This document shows, one piece after another, positions 45,478-56,125 of a stretch of 64,000 nucleotides of DNA (its first letter is position 1; each line of letters starts with the position of its first letter). Origin of the DNA: JACPNO01 sp963825405 (GTDB taxonomy: Bacteria; Acidobacteriota; Terriglobia; Bryobacterales; Bryobacteraceae); assembly GCA_963825405.1 (NCBI GenBank), contig CAWGTB010000002.1, forward strand, positions 62,001-126,000, read 5' to 3'. The notes beneath the pieces were generated by a model that did not search any database, was not told the origin of the DNA, and was given only the letters and a program-made list of their open reading frames with translations. The translations under genes and the position numbers were made by a program.

Positions 45478-46952
45478 GCACGCCAACTCACGAGCCCATG
45501 CTGAAAGTCACGCCCGCCATGCTGGCTGTACTCGGGCTGCTGGTCCTGAGCAGTGCCTCCTTCGTGGGATGGGATTTCTTGCGCGCCATTCGCCAGGCTC
45601 AGTCTCTCTATTCGGTGGGCATTCTGGGAGTCAGCCTCCAGGGCGAAATCCAGTTCTTCACCCAAGAGAGCCGGCGCACCGTCTCCTACGCGCTCACCAC
45701 CAACGATCCGAATCTGCAGTTGCCGTTCGTCGACCAGGCGCGCACCGCATCCCAGCGCGTGGACAGCCTCGTGCAGAACCTGCTGGCGCTCGATTTGAGC
45801 CAGGAGTCCCGCAATTCCGCCACCCATTTCGCCGATCGCTGGAAGGAATATGTCAGTGTTCGCGACGAGATCATCGCCGGAATTCTTGAGGAAGAAATCA
45901 AGCAGGCCTTGATGCTCGATATGCATGAAGGCGTGCAGAAGTTCGAAGCCGCTTCCGACGCGCTCCATCGCTTCAAGGATCAACTGGACCGCGATTCCGC
46001 GCGCCAATCGGGCAATGTGCGCAATGCGTTTTACCGCGCGGCCATCGAAATGGCGGCCCTGCTTGCAGGCACTTTGCTTTTTATCGGTGTGGTGGCCCGT
46101 GATTTGGAGAAGCGCAAAGCTGTCGAAGCGCTTCGCGCCATGAATCGCGATCTCCGTCTGGCTCGCGAGACCGCGGAAAAAGCCAACAAGGCGCTGTTGC
46201 TGCAAAAAGTAGAGTTGGAACGCTCCAATCAAGAGCTGGAGCAGTTCGCCTACGTCGCCTCTCACGATTTGCAGGAGCCACTGCGCATGGTCTCGAACTA
46301 TACCCAGCTCCTCGCCCGGCGCTACAAAGGCAAGCTGGACGCCGATGCCGACGACTTCATCGGGTTTGCCGTCGACGGCGCCAAACGGATGCAGTTGCTC
46401 ATTACCGACCTGCTTTCGTTATCGCGGGTAGGTTCGCGCGCGACTTCGTTCAAGCCCATCGAACTGGGAGACGTCGTGAAGCAGGCCATTGCCAACCTTC
46501 AAATGGCCATCCAAGAGTCCCAGGCGCGGGTGGATTGCGCCACTCTGCCCATGGTCATGGCCGATCGCGGTCAACTAGTCCAGCTATTCCAGAACCTCAT
46601 CGGCAACGCGATCAAGTACCGGCAAGACCGGAATCCGGAGGTTCGCATCCAAGCCGACGGTGACGGAGAGAACTGGTTGTTCCGCATCACCGATAACGGC
46701 ATTGGATTCGATCCCAAGCAGGCCGACCGGATCTTCATGATCTTCCAGCGGCTGCATACCCGGCAGGAGTATTCCGGCACCGGTATCGGCTTGGCGGTCT
46801 GCAAAAAAATCGTCGAGAGGCACGGCGGTAGGATCTGGGCCGATTCCATCCCCGGCGAGGGCTCGACATTTTCCTTCACCATTCCGGACACGGTCACAGC
46901 CGAAGCGGCGCATAACGGCGACCTGCAAGGCGCTGTTTCGAAATCCAGTTAG
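45474..46952 (+). CDS. Membrane sensor histidine kinase with CHASE3-like periplasmic domain
   Basis: It has 492 residues. TM1 about 15-36 (MLAVLGLLVLSSASFVGW), a helical periplasmic CHASE3-like region 45-180, TM2 about 190-207, and a coiled coil 210-257. HisKA has FAYVASHDLQEPLRMVSNY with phospho-acceptor His264, the phytochrome-type kinase form. HATPase boxes: NLIGNAIKY (N), ITDNGIGFDP (G1) and GTGIGLAVCKKIVERHGG (G2). No receiver domain. It is coupled to the binding-protein gene by overlap; the downstream regulator also lacks a receiver, so its phospho-partner is not in the window. Confidence 0.9.
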   Translation: MSTPTHEPMLKVTPAMLAVLGLLVLSSASFVGWDFLRAIRQAQSLYSVGILGVSLQGEIQFFTQESRRTVSYALTTNDPNLQLPFVDQARTASQRVDSLVQNLLALDLSQESRNSATHFADRWKEYVSVRDEIIAGILEEEIKQALMLDMHEGVQKFEAASDALHRFKDQLDRDSARQSGNVRNAFYRAAIEMAALLAGTLLFIGVVARDLEKRKAVEALRAMNRDLRLARETAEKANKALLLQKVELERSNQELEQFAYVASHDLQEPLRMVSNYTQLLARRYKGKLDADADDFIGFAVDGAKRMQLLITDLLSLSRVGSRATSFKPIELGDVVKQAIANLQMAIQESQARVDCATLPMVMADRGQLVQLFQNLIGNAIKYRQDRNPEVRIQADGDGENWLFRITDNGIGFDPKQADRIFMIFQRLHTRQEYSGTGIGLAVCKKIVERHGGRIWADSIPGEGSTFSFTIPDTVTAEAAHNGDLQGAVSKSS

Positions 46953-46985
46953 ACCGCCCGCGCGCACTCAGCTTTCTAGGCGGAT

Positions 46986-48149
46986 GTGAGCAATCTTGAA
47001 CAGTATCCCGGCGAGGGGTCTGCTAGATTGAAGCCTAACTATCCGCCAGCCATGGACCCTACCAGGCAAGCTGAGTCTCGTTTTGGCATTCACAAGGCCT
47101 TCCCTATTCGGGCCCACGAAATGCACCGGCAACACCCCATGCACCACGAGACGGCCCTCGGCGGAACCCTTGGGGAACTCGTGGGAACGTCTCCGGCGAT
47201 GCAAGCGATTTTTGCCACCATCGGTCAAGTGGCGCCCACGTCCGTCCCGGTATTGATCTGCGGCGAGACCGGCACCGGTAAAGAGTTGGTCGCGCGCGAA
47301 ATCCACCGCCTCTCCCCCCGCCGCGCCGGCCCTTTCGTTCCGATTAATGCCGCAGCCTTACCCGAAAGCCTGATTGAAAGCGAGTTGTTCGGCCACGAGA
47401 AAGGCGCCTTCACCGGTGCCTTGGAGAGCCGCGCCGGCTGCTTTGAACAGGCGCACGGAGGCACCCTCTTCCTGGATGAAATCGGCGCCATGCCGGCATC
47501 GGGGCAGCCCAAGCTTCTCCGAATTCTCGAAGACCTGCGCGTGCGGCGGCTCGGCGGAAAGAACGAGATTCCCGTGAATGCGCGCGTGCTGGCCGCTACC
47601 AGCCATTCGGTGGCCGAACAGTTGTGCGGAGAAATCTACTACCGTTTGAGCGTGTTTCAAATCGTGCTGCCTCCTCTGCGCGAGCGCGCCGACGACATTC
47701 CGCTCATCGCCGAAGCCATCCTCCAGGATGTAAACCGGAAACATAACGCCAATGTAACCGGCTTCGATTTGGAAGTGCTCGCATCTTTTCGAACCCACGA
47801 TTGGCCCGGCAATGTCAGAGAGCTGCGCAACGTGATCGAGCGGGCTACCATCGTGGCCAATACGGGCCCGATTCGCCTGCATCACCTGCCTTTTCCCAAC
47901 GCTGAGAGGAGTTCCAGCCTGCATTCACCCAAATCAACCCCGCTCTATGGCTGCTTGACTCTGGCGCCCGGCCAGCCGCTCTCGCAAGCGGAAGCTGCCT
48001 ACATCAAACTGACGCTTGAGTACGTGAATTACAATCGCAAGCGCGCCGCCGAAATTCTCGAGATCAGTCTGCGCACCCTGCAAAGCCGAATCAGCGAATT
48101 TCGCAAAAAGGCGAAAGCGGCAGCGGTCGACTCTCCTGCGATAGACTGA
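46986..48149 (+). CDS. Sigma-54-dependent AAA+ transcription activator without receiver domain
   Basis: It has 387 residues. Residues 1-60 are a short unstructured N-terminus with no REC, GAF or PAS domain. The AAA+ domain holds ICGETGTGKELVAREI (Walker A), SELFGHEKGAFTGALE with the GAFTGA loop for sigma-54 contact, GTLFLDEIGAMP (Walker B) and THDWPGNVRELRNVIER. The C-terminal Fis-type HTH is NRKRAAEILEISLRTLQSR. GTG at 46986 is taken as start; ATG at 47052 is possible. It lies 33 bases after the kinase. Regulation may be by protein partner or expression level, as in PspF-like activators. Confidence 0.88.
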   Translation: MSNLEQYPGEGSARLKPNYPPAMDPTRQAESRFGIHKAFPIRAHEMHRQHPMHHETALGGTLGELVGTSPAMQAIFATIGQVAPTSVPVLICGETGTGKELVAREIHRLSPRRAGPFVPINAAALPESLIESELFGHEKGAFTGALESRAGCFEQAHGGTLFLDEIGAMPASGQPKLLRILEDLRVRRLGGKNEIPVNARVLAATSHSVAEQLCGEIYYRLSVFQIVLPPLRERADDIPLIAEAILQDVNRKHNANVTGFDLEVLASFRTHDWPGNVRELRNVIERATIVANTGPIRLHHLPFPNAERSSSLHSPKSTPLYGCLTLAPGQPLSQAEAAYIKLTLEYVNYNRKRAAEILEISLRTLQSRISEFRKKAKAAAVDSPAID

Positions 48150-48192
48150 AGATTCCAAGCAGTTCCACAGTCACAAAAGGAAGGATCACTCC

Positions 48193-48738
48193 ATGACCTA
48201 CTATGGCGCCAAAGACCTGGCGGACAGCATGCGCACTGTCCGTAAAAATACGATTATCATCGCCGAAGAAATCCCTGAAGACCGCTACAGTTTCAGGGCC
48301 GCGCCCGACACGCGCACGGTAGCCCAGCTCCTCACTCACATTGCCGTCGTTCCCCGATTGCCGGAACAGATCCACGCCACCGAGCGCCGCACCAGCCTCG
48401 AAGGGTTCGATTTTCCGGCAGTGTTTCAGGGCATTATCGCGGAAGAGCAGAAGCCCCGCACTAAAGCCGAAATCCTCACCCTGCTGCGCGAAGAAGGCGA
48501 GCGCTTTACCAAATGGCTGGAGAGCCAGTCCGACGATTTTCTCGGCGAGCAAGTGAAATTTCCGGCCGGTATGACGCCGCCAGTCAAGACCCGCTTCGAA
48601 ATGCTGCTGGGCGCTAAGGAGCACGAAATGCACCACCGCGGACAGCTCATGCTGATCGAGCGCATGCTGGGCATCGTGCCGCACCTGACCCGCCAGATGC
48701 AGGAGCGCATGGCCGCCGCCCGCACCGCCACCCGCTAA
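48193..48738 (+). CDS. DinB-family protein, copy 2
   Basis: It has 181 residues: a four-helix DinB-like protein with TVAQLLTHIAVVPRL (first His) and GAKEHEMHHRGQLMLIERM (HxxxH-type pair). GGAAGGA lies about 9 bases ahead of the ATG at 48193. It follows the activator gene by 43 bases and might be read from the same transcript, though a separate promoter is possible. It shares little sequence with the DinB protein at 10946-11446. The substrate or thiol cofactor is unknown. Confidence 0.82.
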   Translation: MTYYGAKDLADSMRTVRKNTIIIAEEIPEDRYSFRAAPDTRTVAQLLTHIAVVPRLPEQIHATERRTSLEGFDFPAVFQGIIAEEQKPRTKAEILTLLREEGERFTKWLESQSDDFLGEQVKFPAGMTPPVKTRFEMLLGAKEHEMHHRGQLMLIERMLGIVPHLTRQMQERMAAARTATR

Positions 48739-51400
48739 TTATTCGGCGCGAATCGCGTCCACCGGATTCGCCGCGCCCGCTTTCCACGCCGGCCGCCAGC
48801 AGCCCAGAATTGCTGCGGCCGGAATCACCGCCAACGCCACACCGTAAGTCACTGGGTCAATGGCGGGGATCCCGTAAATCAGCGCTTGCAAATATCGCGC
48901 CGTGTACAGCGAGCCCGCCAAACCCAGGAGCATGCCCATCGCGGTCAACACCAGGCCCTCGCGCATCACCAGGCGCATCACGTCGGAGGTGTTCGCTCCC
49001 AGCGCCATGCGCACGCCCATCTCGTGCATCCGCCGCGACACCGAGTAGTACACAACGCCGTAGATACCGATCGCCGCCAGCAGCAGCGCGAGGCCCGCGA
49101 AAATTCCCGCCAGCACTGCCGTGAAACTCACCGGCGCTTTAGCACGCTCCATGTAGGCGGTCATGGGACGCACTTTCGAAATCGCCAGATCCTGGTCGCG
49201 CTTCCGCAGCTCTTCCCGGATCGTGCCCGCCAGCGCCAGCGGATCGACGCTCGTGCGCGCTACGTAGCTCAGGTGCGGGCGCGCGCCTTGTTCGAATGGA
49301 ATGTATACTTCGCCGCGCACTAGCTGCGACAACGAATGATTGCGGACGTGCTCCACCACGCCCACCACCTCAGCCCAACCCGGCTCGAATTGTCCATTCG
49401 TGAATTTTTCCACTTCAATCTTTTTGCCGACCGCACTCGTGCCCGGCCACGCCGAGTGCGCCAGCATCTCATCGACGATCACTACCCGATGCCCATCGGC
49501 GCGATCCTGATCATCGAAATAACGCCCCTCAATCAACCGCGTGCCCATAGTGCGCAAGTAGCCCGGCGTCACGCTGCGATGATCCGCCAGCAAAGTAGCC
49601 GTCTGGTCTGCGGGCACGCCTTCCGGCCGGTACGGGCTGTACCAGTTTGAATAATCGTCCAGCGGTAAATGCGAAACCGCGCCTACGGATTCGACGCCCG
49701 CAAGCGAACGCACCTTGGCTTCCCATTCCTTGACGAAATTGCGCCGCGCATTATCATCGCCATAGCGCGACCCCGGCAGTTCGATCTCAAACGTCAGCAG
49801 TCGCTGCGCCTCAAAGCCCGGCCGCACCTGCTGAATCTTAGCGAGCGTGCGAATCATTAGTCCGGCGCCAATCACCAGCACAAAACCCAGCGCGATCTCT
49901 CCGACAATCAGCACCGCGCGCACGCCCCGCCGCGCTGGCGTCTGCCCGCTGCGTCCCGCCTCGCGCAGCGTCTGTATCAGATCCCATTTCATTGATTCCA
50001 GCCCCGGTGCAAGCCCGCACAGCAATACCGCCGTCAACGATGCCGCCGCCACAAACGCCAGCACCGGCCAGTTCAACCCGATGTCGCCCATTCGCGCCAG
50101 ATAATCCGGACGAATGCGCAGCAGTCCCCTCACTCCAACCCAGCCCAGCGCCAGCCCCGCCGCGCCCGCCATGATGCACAGCACCAGCCCTTCGATCAGC
50201 AATTGCCGCAGGATGCGCCCTTGTGAGGCGCCCATCGCCGCCCGCACCGCGATTTCCTTGCGGCGGTCGTTGGCCCGCGCCAGCAATAAATTGGCGACGT
50301 TCACGCAGCAGATCAGCAGCACAAATCCCGCGCCCGCAAACAGCGCCATCAGCGCCGGCCGTACGTCGCGCACCGCATCGGCCTGCATGGACGCCAGTTC
50401 AAACTTGAGATTCTCAGCGGCGAATTCCGTGTAAGCGCCGCGAATCTGGTCGGCCACTGCATTCAAGTCCGCCTGCGCCTGATCGAAACTCACGCCCGGC
50501 TTCAGACGCCCCAGCACGCGAATGAAATAGAGCGTGCGCGGCGCGCGGTAAATGTCGTACCCAAACGGCATGAAGGCTTGCACATCCGCCGGAACATTCG
50601 AGCCGGCTGGAAAATGCAGTTGAAAATCCACCGGCAGCACGCCCACCACGGTCACGCTCACGCCTTGAAATGGGACGCCTTTGCCGACGATCGCCGGATC
50701 CCCACCGAAACGCCGCCGCCACAATCCATTGCTGAGCACCACGGCAGGACGCCCACCAAATTTTTCGTCCGCCGCAAACACCCGCCCCAGCGCCGGCCGC
50801 ACTCCCAGCAATTGCAAAAAGTTCGCGGTGACATACCCCACCTTCACCTGCTCCGGATTCGCTTCGCCAGTGAATGTCCCGCTGCCCACCCAGATTCCCG
50901 CGACATCTTGCAGTAGTCGGCTGCGATGCTGCAGCTCGCCCAAAATCACGCCGGACGTCGGCGCGTGCAAAGCGCCCGATTGCTGAAAATCCGACCAGAT
51001 CAGCCCCAGTTGTTCCGGCTTATCGTACGGCAGCGGACGCAGAAGCACGGCATAAACGACGCTGAAAATTGCCGTGTTCACCCCGATGCCGAGAGCCAAT
51101 GTCAGCACGGCTACAACAGTGAAGCCCGGACTCTTGCGTAGCGCCCGCCACGCATAACGCACATCCCGCAGCACGGATTCAATAGTTGCGCCCACACGCA
51201 CCTCCCTCACTTTTTCCTTGGTCTGCTCGAGGCCCTCGAACTCAATCCGCGCCGCGCGCTGCGCCTGTTCCAGCGTCAAGCCGCGCTCCAGTTGCCGGTC
51301 CACCAGCATTCCGAAATACGCGCCGCAGCTCGGCGTCGAGATCGTCCTCTTCCTTTTGCCGGTGCAATAGAAGATGCATCAGGCTCTCGGCGCGGCTCAT
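48739..51400 (-). CDS. ADOP-type ABC transporter permease (MacB-like) (one frameshift)
   Basis: Repaired length about 886 residues. N-terminal cytoplasmic part (MSRAESLMHLLLHRQKEEDD, RGLTLEQAQRAARIEFEG, EKVREVR) is typical of acidobacterial duplicated orphan permeases. Two FtsX-like units follow: first DVRYAWRALRKSPGFTVVAV and TLALGIGVNTAIFSVVYAV, then NDRRKEIAVRAAMGASQGRIL, and the second near the C-terminus, RRMHEMGVRMALGANTSDVM. No ATPase gene is adjacent, as usual for ADOP. One surplus base near 51331 breaks the N-terminus (repaired ELRAYFGMLVDRQ). It is coupled to the PadR gene. Confidence 0.9.
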
Positions 51401-51411
51401 CCAGGACACGG

Positions 51412-51745
51412 CTAGGGCTCCGATTCCAGCAGCCGGTTCACGGCGCTGAACACTTTGCGCCAGTTGCGTTTTTCCTGCAACCAGTTGCGCGCGCCCCGTT
51501 CGCGTCAGCTCGTAGTACCGGGCACGGCGATTGTTTTCCGATTCGCCCCACCGGCCTTCGATCCAGCCGCTCTGCTCCAGCCGCTTCAGCGCCGGGAACA
51601 GCGATCCCGGACCCACCACAAACACCCCGCGCGTGATTTGCTTGATGCGGTCCGAGATGCCCAGGCCATGCATCGGCCCGAGCTCCAGCGTCCGCAGAAT
51701 GAGTAAGTCCAGCGTGCCTTGTAGAATTTCAGAGGATTCCGCCAT
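51412..51745 (-). CDS. PadR-family transcription regulator (one frameshift)
   Basis: Winged-helix regulator, repaired length about 110 residues. Seen: EILQGTLDLLILRTLELGP, MHGLGISDRI, FVVGPGSLFPALKRLEQSGW and YYELTRTGRAQL, the complete PadR domain. A surplus base near 51480 breaks it; repaired it ends KRNWRKVFSAVNRLLE with stop at 51412, 11 bases before the ADOP start. PadR-ADOP pairs are typical of Acidobacteriota, and the regulator probably represses its own operon. Its ligand is unknown. Confidence 0.88.
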
Positions 51746-51835
51746 GTTCCTATCGACCGTCGATATCAGTCTAAATCAACTCCTATCGACGTTCAATAGC
51801 AAAGCGGTAAAACATTGATATTTCGGAGTAAAAAG

Positions 51836-52842
51836 CTATTTCTGGAACTTCGCCCGCAGATTCGCCTGTCCCAGCACCTGCGGATTCACGATGAAATCCG
51901 GGTCGAATGCCAGCCAGTATCTGCGCCATCTGCTTGGCGGCAATCCGCCGCAGCTCGATCAGCGATTCAACGGAATTAAATGCCGCATGCGGCGTAATCA
52001 CAATCTTCGGATGCCGCAACACCGGATCGTTGGCCGGCGGCGGTTCCACGGGAAAAACATCCAGATCCCGCCCCCGCTAGCAGGCCTTCATCCAGCGCCG
52101 CAATCAGCGCGCCCGTGTCGACGATCTCGCCCCGCGCTGTATTTATCAGAAACGCCGTGGGCTTCATGCGCCGAAAAACATCGTGCGAGAAAATCCTCCG
52201 GGTCGCATCCATCAACGGCGCATGAATCGAAATGAAATCGCTCTCGCCCAGCAGCGCATCGAAACTCATCAGCGCCACGCCGGCTTCGCGCGCCTGATCG
52301 GGCGTCAACAGCGGATCATTCGCCAGCACACGCATGCCAAACGCCGCAGCCTTGCGCGCCAGCACTCGGCCGATCTTGCCAAATCCGAAAATGCCTAGAG
52401 TTTTTCCCGCCAGCCGGTAAAGAGGCGTGCCCGATCGCAAATCGTATGCGCCGCTCTTCGCCGCCCGATCGTAAAAAGCAATCTTGCGCGAGCACGCCAG
52501 AATCATTCCCATCGCGTGATCGGAAACTTCGTCCAGGCAATACGCTGGAACATTGGTCACCACCATGCCCAGCGTTGTGGCGCAAGCCACGTCAATGTTA
52601 TCGAGTCCGATCCCCAAACGTCCCACCGACTGGCACCGCGGCGCACCAGTCAGCACGCCCGCCGTCACCCGCTTCCAGTTGGTCAGGATACCGTCGACGT
52701 CCGCCGCCAGCCGGGTCAGTTCCGCTTCTTCCCCGGTTTCAGCAACCAGCAGCGAAGCATCGGCAGCTTCCAAAATCGCGCGCTCTTCCGCCAGGTCGTC
52801 CCAGGCGTAGTCGGTAACGAGTACTTTCCAGTGGCCGCTCAT
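51836..52842 (-). CDS. D-isomer-specific 2-hydroxyacid dehydrogenase, copy 1 (two frameshifts)
   Basis: Repaired length about 334 residues. NAD motif TLGIFGFGKIGRVLARKAAA, substrate loop VGRLGIGLDNIDV, catalytic Arg in FLINTARGEIVDTGAL, Glu/His region LDVFPVEPP and KIVITPHAAF. Start MSGHWKVLVTDYAWDD. Breaks near 52074 and 51905 are +1; the first lies beside a run of five C, and the repaired tail reads FIVNPQVLGQANLRAKFQK. It overlaps the IolE-like gene by 4 bases and ends the minus-strand unit. Confidence 0.87.
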
Positions 52843-53727
52843 CCCAGTCCAATCGAACGGAGATATTCGCGCGTCCGTTTCGCGATCGGCAGCGGCTTAT
52901 CGAAAGGCGCCGGATACATGTCCTGTTCCACAGTGGCCCAACCGTCGTAATTAATTTCCTGCAGCACGTCGCGAAAGGCAATGAAATCCACCATGCCGCG
53001 CGCCGGCTCACAAAACATATCCATCGCCACTGCCTTGGCAAAAGGAATATTTTCGCGCGCTACCTGTTGCTGAATGCCGCCGTCGACGCTCTTCAAATGC
53101 AGATAAGGAATACGCCGGTGGTGCTTGCGCATGAACGCGATCGGATCGCCGCCGCGATACGCATGATGCCCCGTGTCGAAGCAGAGAAACACCAGCGACG
53201 GATCCGTTTGCGCAAGCAGCGCCTCTATCTGGTCCTCGTACTCCACATGCGTCTCAGCGTGTGGATGAAACACCAGCTTCAGCCCGTAGCGGTCCCGCGC
53301 CACTTTCGCAACTTTATTCGTAGTGTCGATCAGCCGCTTCCACGAATCGGCATCCAGGCGCGCCGGTCGAGTTGCCTTCTCCGGTGAACAGATTCGTATA
53401 CGTGTCATCGATCAGCACCAGCAGCTTCGCGCCCAACGCCGTAAGCACGCGCCCCGCGATATCCAGATCTTTTTCGAGATCCGGCCACGCCGCGGTATCT
53501 TCCAAGTGCCGCATCACGAAAGTGCCGGTCAGCTTCAGCCCGCGCTTATCCAATTCCCCGCGCAGCTTTTCCGGATCCGTCGGCAAATATCCAATTGGAC
53601 CAAGCTCCGTCCACTCATAGCCAGCCGCGCGAACTTCATCCAGATAGCGCTCCCACGGCGTTTGCTTGGCATCGCTCGGAAACCACACGCCCCACGAATC
53701 GGGAGCCGTGCCGACTTTCACATTCAT
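52839..53727 (-). CDS. IolE-like sugar/cyclitol isomerase or dehydratase, TIM barrel (one frameshift)
   Basis: Repaired length about 295 residues. It starts MNVKVGTAPDSWGVWFPSD, close to the GxxPISW / GTAPDSWGVW start of 2-keto-myo-inositol dehydratase (IolE) relatives. Metal and substrate residues fit YEWTELGPIGYLPTDP, LKLVFHPHAETHVE, VFLCFDTGHHAYRGGD and WATVEQDMYPAP. A surplus C or G near 53368 breaks it; repaired NSTARLDADSWKRL. The same transcript carries iolD upstream, supporting a cyclitol substrate. It could also be a keto-sugar isomerase. Confidence 0.8.
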
Positions 53728-54760
53728 GGCGCGTACCTCGGAGGCTCAGCCGGCCACGCGGTGTCGGTGAGCGCCCAGCGCGGCGTAATCTCGCGCCGGT
53801 TCAACGGCGATCGCGGCCAGAATCCATTCGCAATGGCAATCACTGTTTCCACCGAATAACGCCAGAAGCAATCGTAAAAGATATCAGAATAACCGGCGGT
53901 GTGCGGCGTCAGCACCACATTGTCCAGTTTCAGCAGCGGATTGTCCTTGGCGATTGGCTCATCCTCGAAAACATCCAGCCCCGCCGCGCCGATCCAACCC
54001 TCGGTGAGCCCGCGAATCAGCGCCCCTTCATCCACCACCGGACCGCGCGCCGTATTGATCAGCACCGCGTGCGGCTTCATGCTCCGCAGCGCCCGTTCGC
54101 CGATCAGATGCCGCGTCTCCGGCTTGAGCGGCACATGCACGGAAACGAAATCCGACTCCGCCAGCACGCGCTCAAAACTCGCAGGCTCCGCGCCGGCTTG
54201 CACAATCCGTTCGGGAGCAATGTACGGATCGTGCACCAGAATCTTCAATTCGAATTGGCTCATCTTGCGCACCAGCAAGCGCGCGATGTGGCCGAATCCC
54301 AGCACGCCCAGCGTCGATCCGCGCAGATGCCAGCGCGTCTTGTGAATGCGCCGCTCCCACACGCCGGCGCGAACCAGCGCGTCCTGCGCGGCCGTCTGCC
54401 GGATCACGCTGAACAGCAGCGCAATCGCATGATCGGAAACTTCCTCCGCCACCGCTTCCGGCGTGTTAGTCAGCAGAATATTCCTCGACGGTGATTTCCG
54501 CTTCAGGAACATTATCCGTGCCTGTGCCGGTGCGCAGAATCGCCCCGCATTTTTTCAGCGCGTCCAGCCTGTCCCCAGTAATCACGCGGCTGCCCCACAC
54601 CCAAACCAGGTCCGCGTCCGCCGCATACTGCTCGAGATCTTCTCGCGTTGTGACACTCGTGCTGCACGAAATCGATGCCTTCGTCGCGCAACGCCCGCCG
54701 CACCCACTCCGGCACTTCCTCGCCCAGCAGACCCACCAGAGCCGCTTGGAACGGCCTCAC
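53724..54760 (-). CDS. D-isomer-specific 2-hydroxyacid dehydrogenase, copy 2 (two frameshifts)
   Basis: Repaired length about 344 residues from a GTG at 54760 overlapping the aldolase stop (GTGA). Seen: RPFQAALVGLLGEEVPEWV, DADLVWVWGSRVITGDRLD, AILRTGTGTDNV, NTPEAVAEEVSDHAIALL, NAD motif LGVLGFGHIARLLVRKMSQ, VLINTARGPVVDEGALI, AGLDVFEDEPIAKDN and VVLTPHTAGYS. Breaks near 54670 and 54490 are +1 (repaired FVQTSVTTREDL and ITVENILLTN). It is only distantly like copy 1, so the two probably act on different hydroxy acids. Confidence 0.86.
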
Positions 54761-55539
54761 CGCTTCTTCCCCAAATACGCGCCGACTTCCTGCGACACCT
54801 GTTCGAGCCCCGTCAGCATCAACGAAAAATCGCTGCCCATCGCCACCCACTGCATACCCTTGCCGATCCATTCCGTAATGATCTTGCCGTCGTTGCCAAT
54901 GCCGATCCCGACAAACACTTTCGTCCTCCGCGCCGCAGCAATCACGCGATCGATCGCCGCCAGCACATTCGGATGCCGCGGCTGCCCCAGCAATCCCATC
55001 GACCCAGAAAGATCGTTCGAGCCAATCACCAGGCTGGTCACGCCCGGCACAGCAAGTATCGCGTCAATGTCGTTCACCGCGTCAATATGTTCGATCTGCA
55101 AAATCACCAGCACCGAATCGTTCATGCGCTGGCAGAATTCCGGCCCGCCCAATCGGCCATAATCCGAAGGACGCCGCGGGCCGTAGCCGCGAATTCCCTC
55201 CGGCGGATATTTGCAAGCCGCAACCGCGAGCCGGGCATCTTCCACTGTGCGCACCAGCGGCACCACGATCCCCTCCGCGCCCATGTCCAGGATCGGCTTG
55301 ATCCGCACCGGATCGTTCCACGCCACCCGCACGATCGGCGCCGCATTGCTTCCCTTGGTCGCCATGACGTGCGATTGCACAATGTCCAGCGACATCGCAC
55401 TGTGTTCGGCATCGATCCACACAAAGTCCAAGTCCCGGCAAAGCGCCTCAGTAATCGCGCAGTCATTGGACGAAACAATCACGCCCAGACATACGTCTCC
55501 CTGGCGCAGTTTTTCCCGAAATCGAATGGCTCTTTCCAT
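54757..55539 (-). CDS. HpcH/HpaI-family aldolase, copy 2
   Basis: It has 260 residues, intact. Motifs: CRDLDFVWIDAEHSAMSLD with the catalytic His, VRVAWNDPVRIKPILDMG, AEGIVVPLVRTVEDAR, RGYGPRRPSDYG, LVILQIEHIDAVND (Glu ligand) and LVIGSNDLSGSMG (Asp ligand). It is closer to the classical HpaI/GarL pattern than copy 1 and is thus likely a 2-keto-3-deoxy-acid aldolase giving pyruvate. Stop overlaps the dehydrogenase start. A 67-base gap separates it from the YcxB-like gene. Confidence 0.88.
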   Translation of the reverse strand: MERAIRFREKLRQGDVCLGVIVSSNDCAITEALCRDLDFVWIDAEHSAMSLDIVQSHVMATKGSNAAPIVRVAWNDPVRIKPILDMGAEGIVVPLVRTVEDARLAVAACKYPPEGIRGYGPRRPSDYGRLGGPEFCQRMNDSVLVILQIEHIDAVNDIDAILAVPGVTSLVIGSNDLSGSMGLLGQPRHPNVLAAIDRVIAAARRTKVFVGIGIGNDGKIITEWIGKGMQWVAMGSDFSLMLTGLEQVSQEVGAYLGKKR

Positions 55540-55606
55540 AATTTGATGATTGCCTTAAGATAGCGCAGACTCGCGCCGCGTGCCCTACGCCAACGTGGCG
55601 AAAACT

Positions 55607-56110
55607 TCAGTTTGATTCGTTTAGGCTCGCTCTGGCCTGCATATAGAACCGAAGGTTGCTCCTGAGAGAGGCCAGCTCTACCTCATTGAGCTGGTTCTTC
55701 GGAACGATCATCGGCGTCCCCCGCTTTCCCCAAATACTGATGTAGTGACGCGTTTCTCGGGCCTTTCGCAACAGCGGCCATTCCAATCCGAGGCTCCCAC
55801 CCTGAAATTTGCTGGATATGCCCGAGGCGGAAAAAGTGTGATAGATCGGAGATCGCATCATCGGATTTCTCATCGCGGCTCCGGCTTGAATCCAGGGCAG
55901 CAGCACGAGAACGAAAAGGACCGCGGCAACCGCGAAATAAGCCAGTCGCGGGTTACCCGAATAGAGGCTTCCGCAGACGAGAACCGCATAGAATGCTAAC
56001 CGCGGCGCCGTTAGGCAGTAAAGAAACATGGCCCAACGCACGTCCTTGGGCCGCAGCTGAATGCTAATGGTGAGGTCGCTCGGTTGATCGGTGATGTCGA
56101 CTGATGTCAT
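55607..56110 (-). CDS. YcxB-like membrane protein
   Basis: It has 167 residues. Two adjacent transmembrane helices (about 27-50 and 57-76) and a C-terminal cytoplasmic domain with YHTFSASGISSKFQGGSL, EWPLLRKARETRHYISIWG and PKNQLNEVELASLRSNL, the YcxB-like pattern. Function of the family is unknown. It is inserted between the MFS gene (15-base gap) and the aldolase in an otherwise metabolic unit, so it may merely share the transcript. Intact. Confidence 0.72.
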   Translation of the reverse strand: MTSVDITDQPSDLTISIQLRPKDVRWAMFLYCLTAPRLAFYAVLVCGSLYSGNPRLAYFAVAAVLFVLVLLPWIQAGAAMRNPMMRSPIYHTFSASGISSKFQGGSLGLEWPLLRKARETRHYISIWGKRGTPMIVPKNQLNEVELASLRSNLRFYMQARASLNESN

Positions 56111-56125
56111 ACCCTCGCGCTGAGG

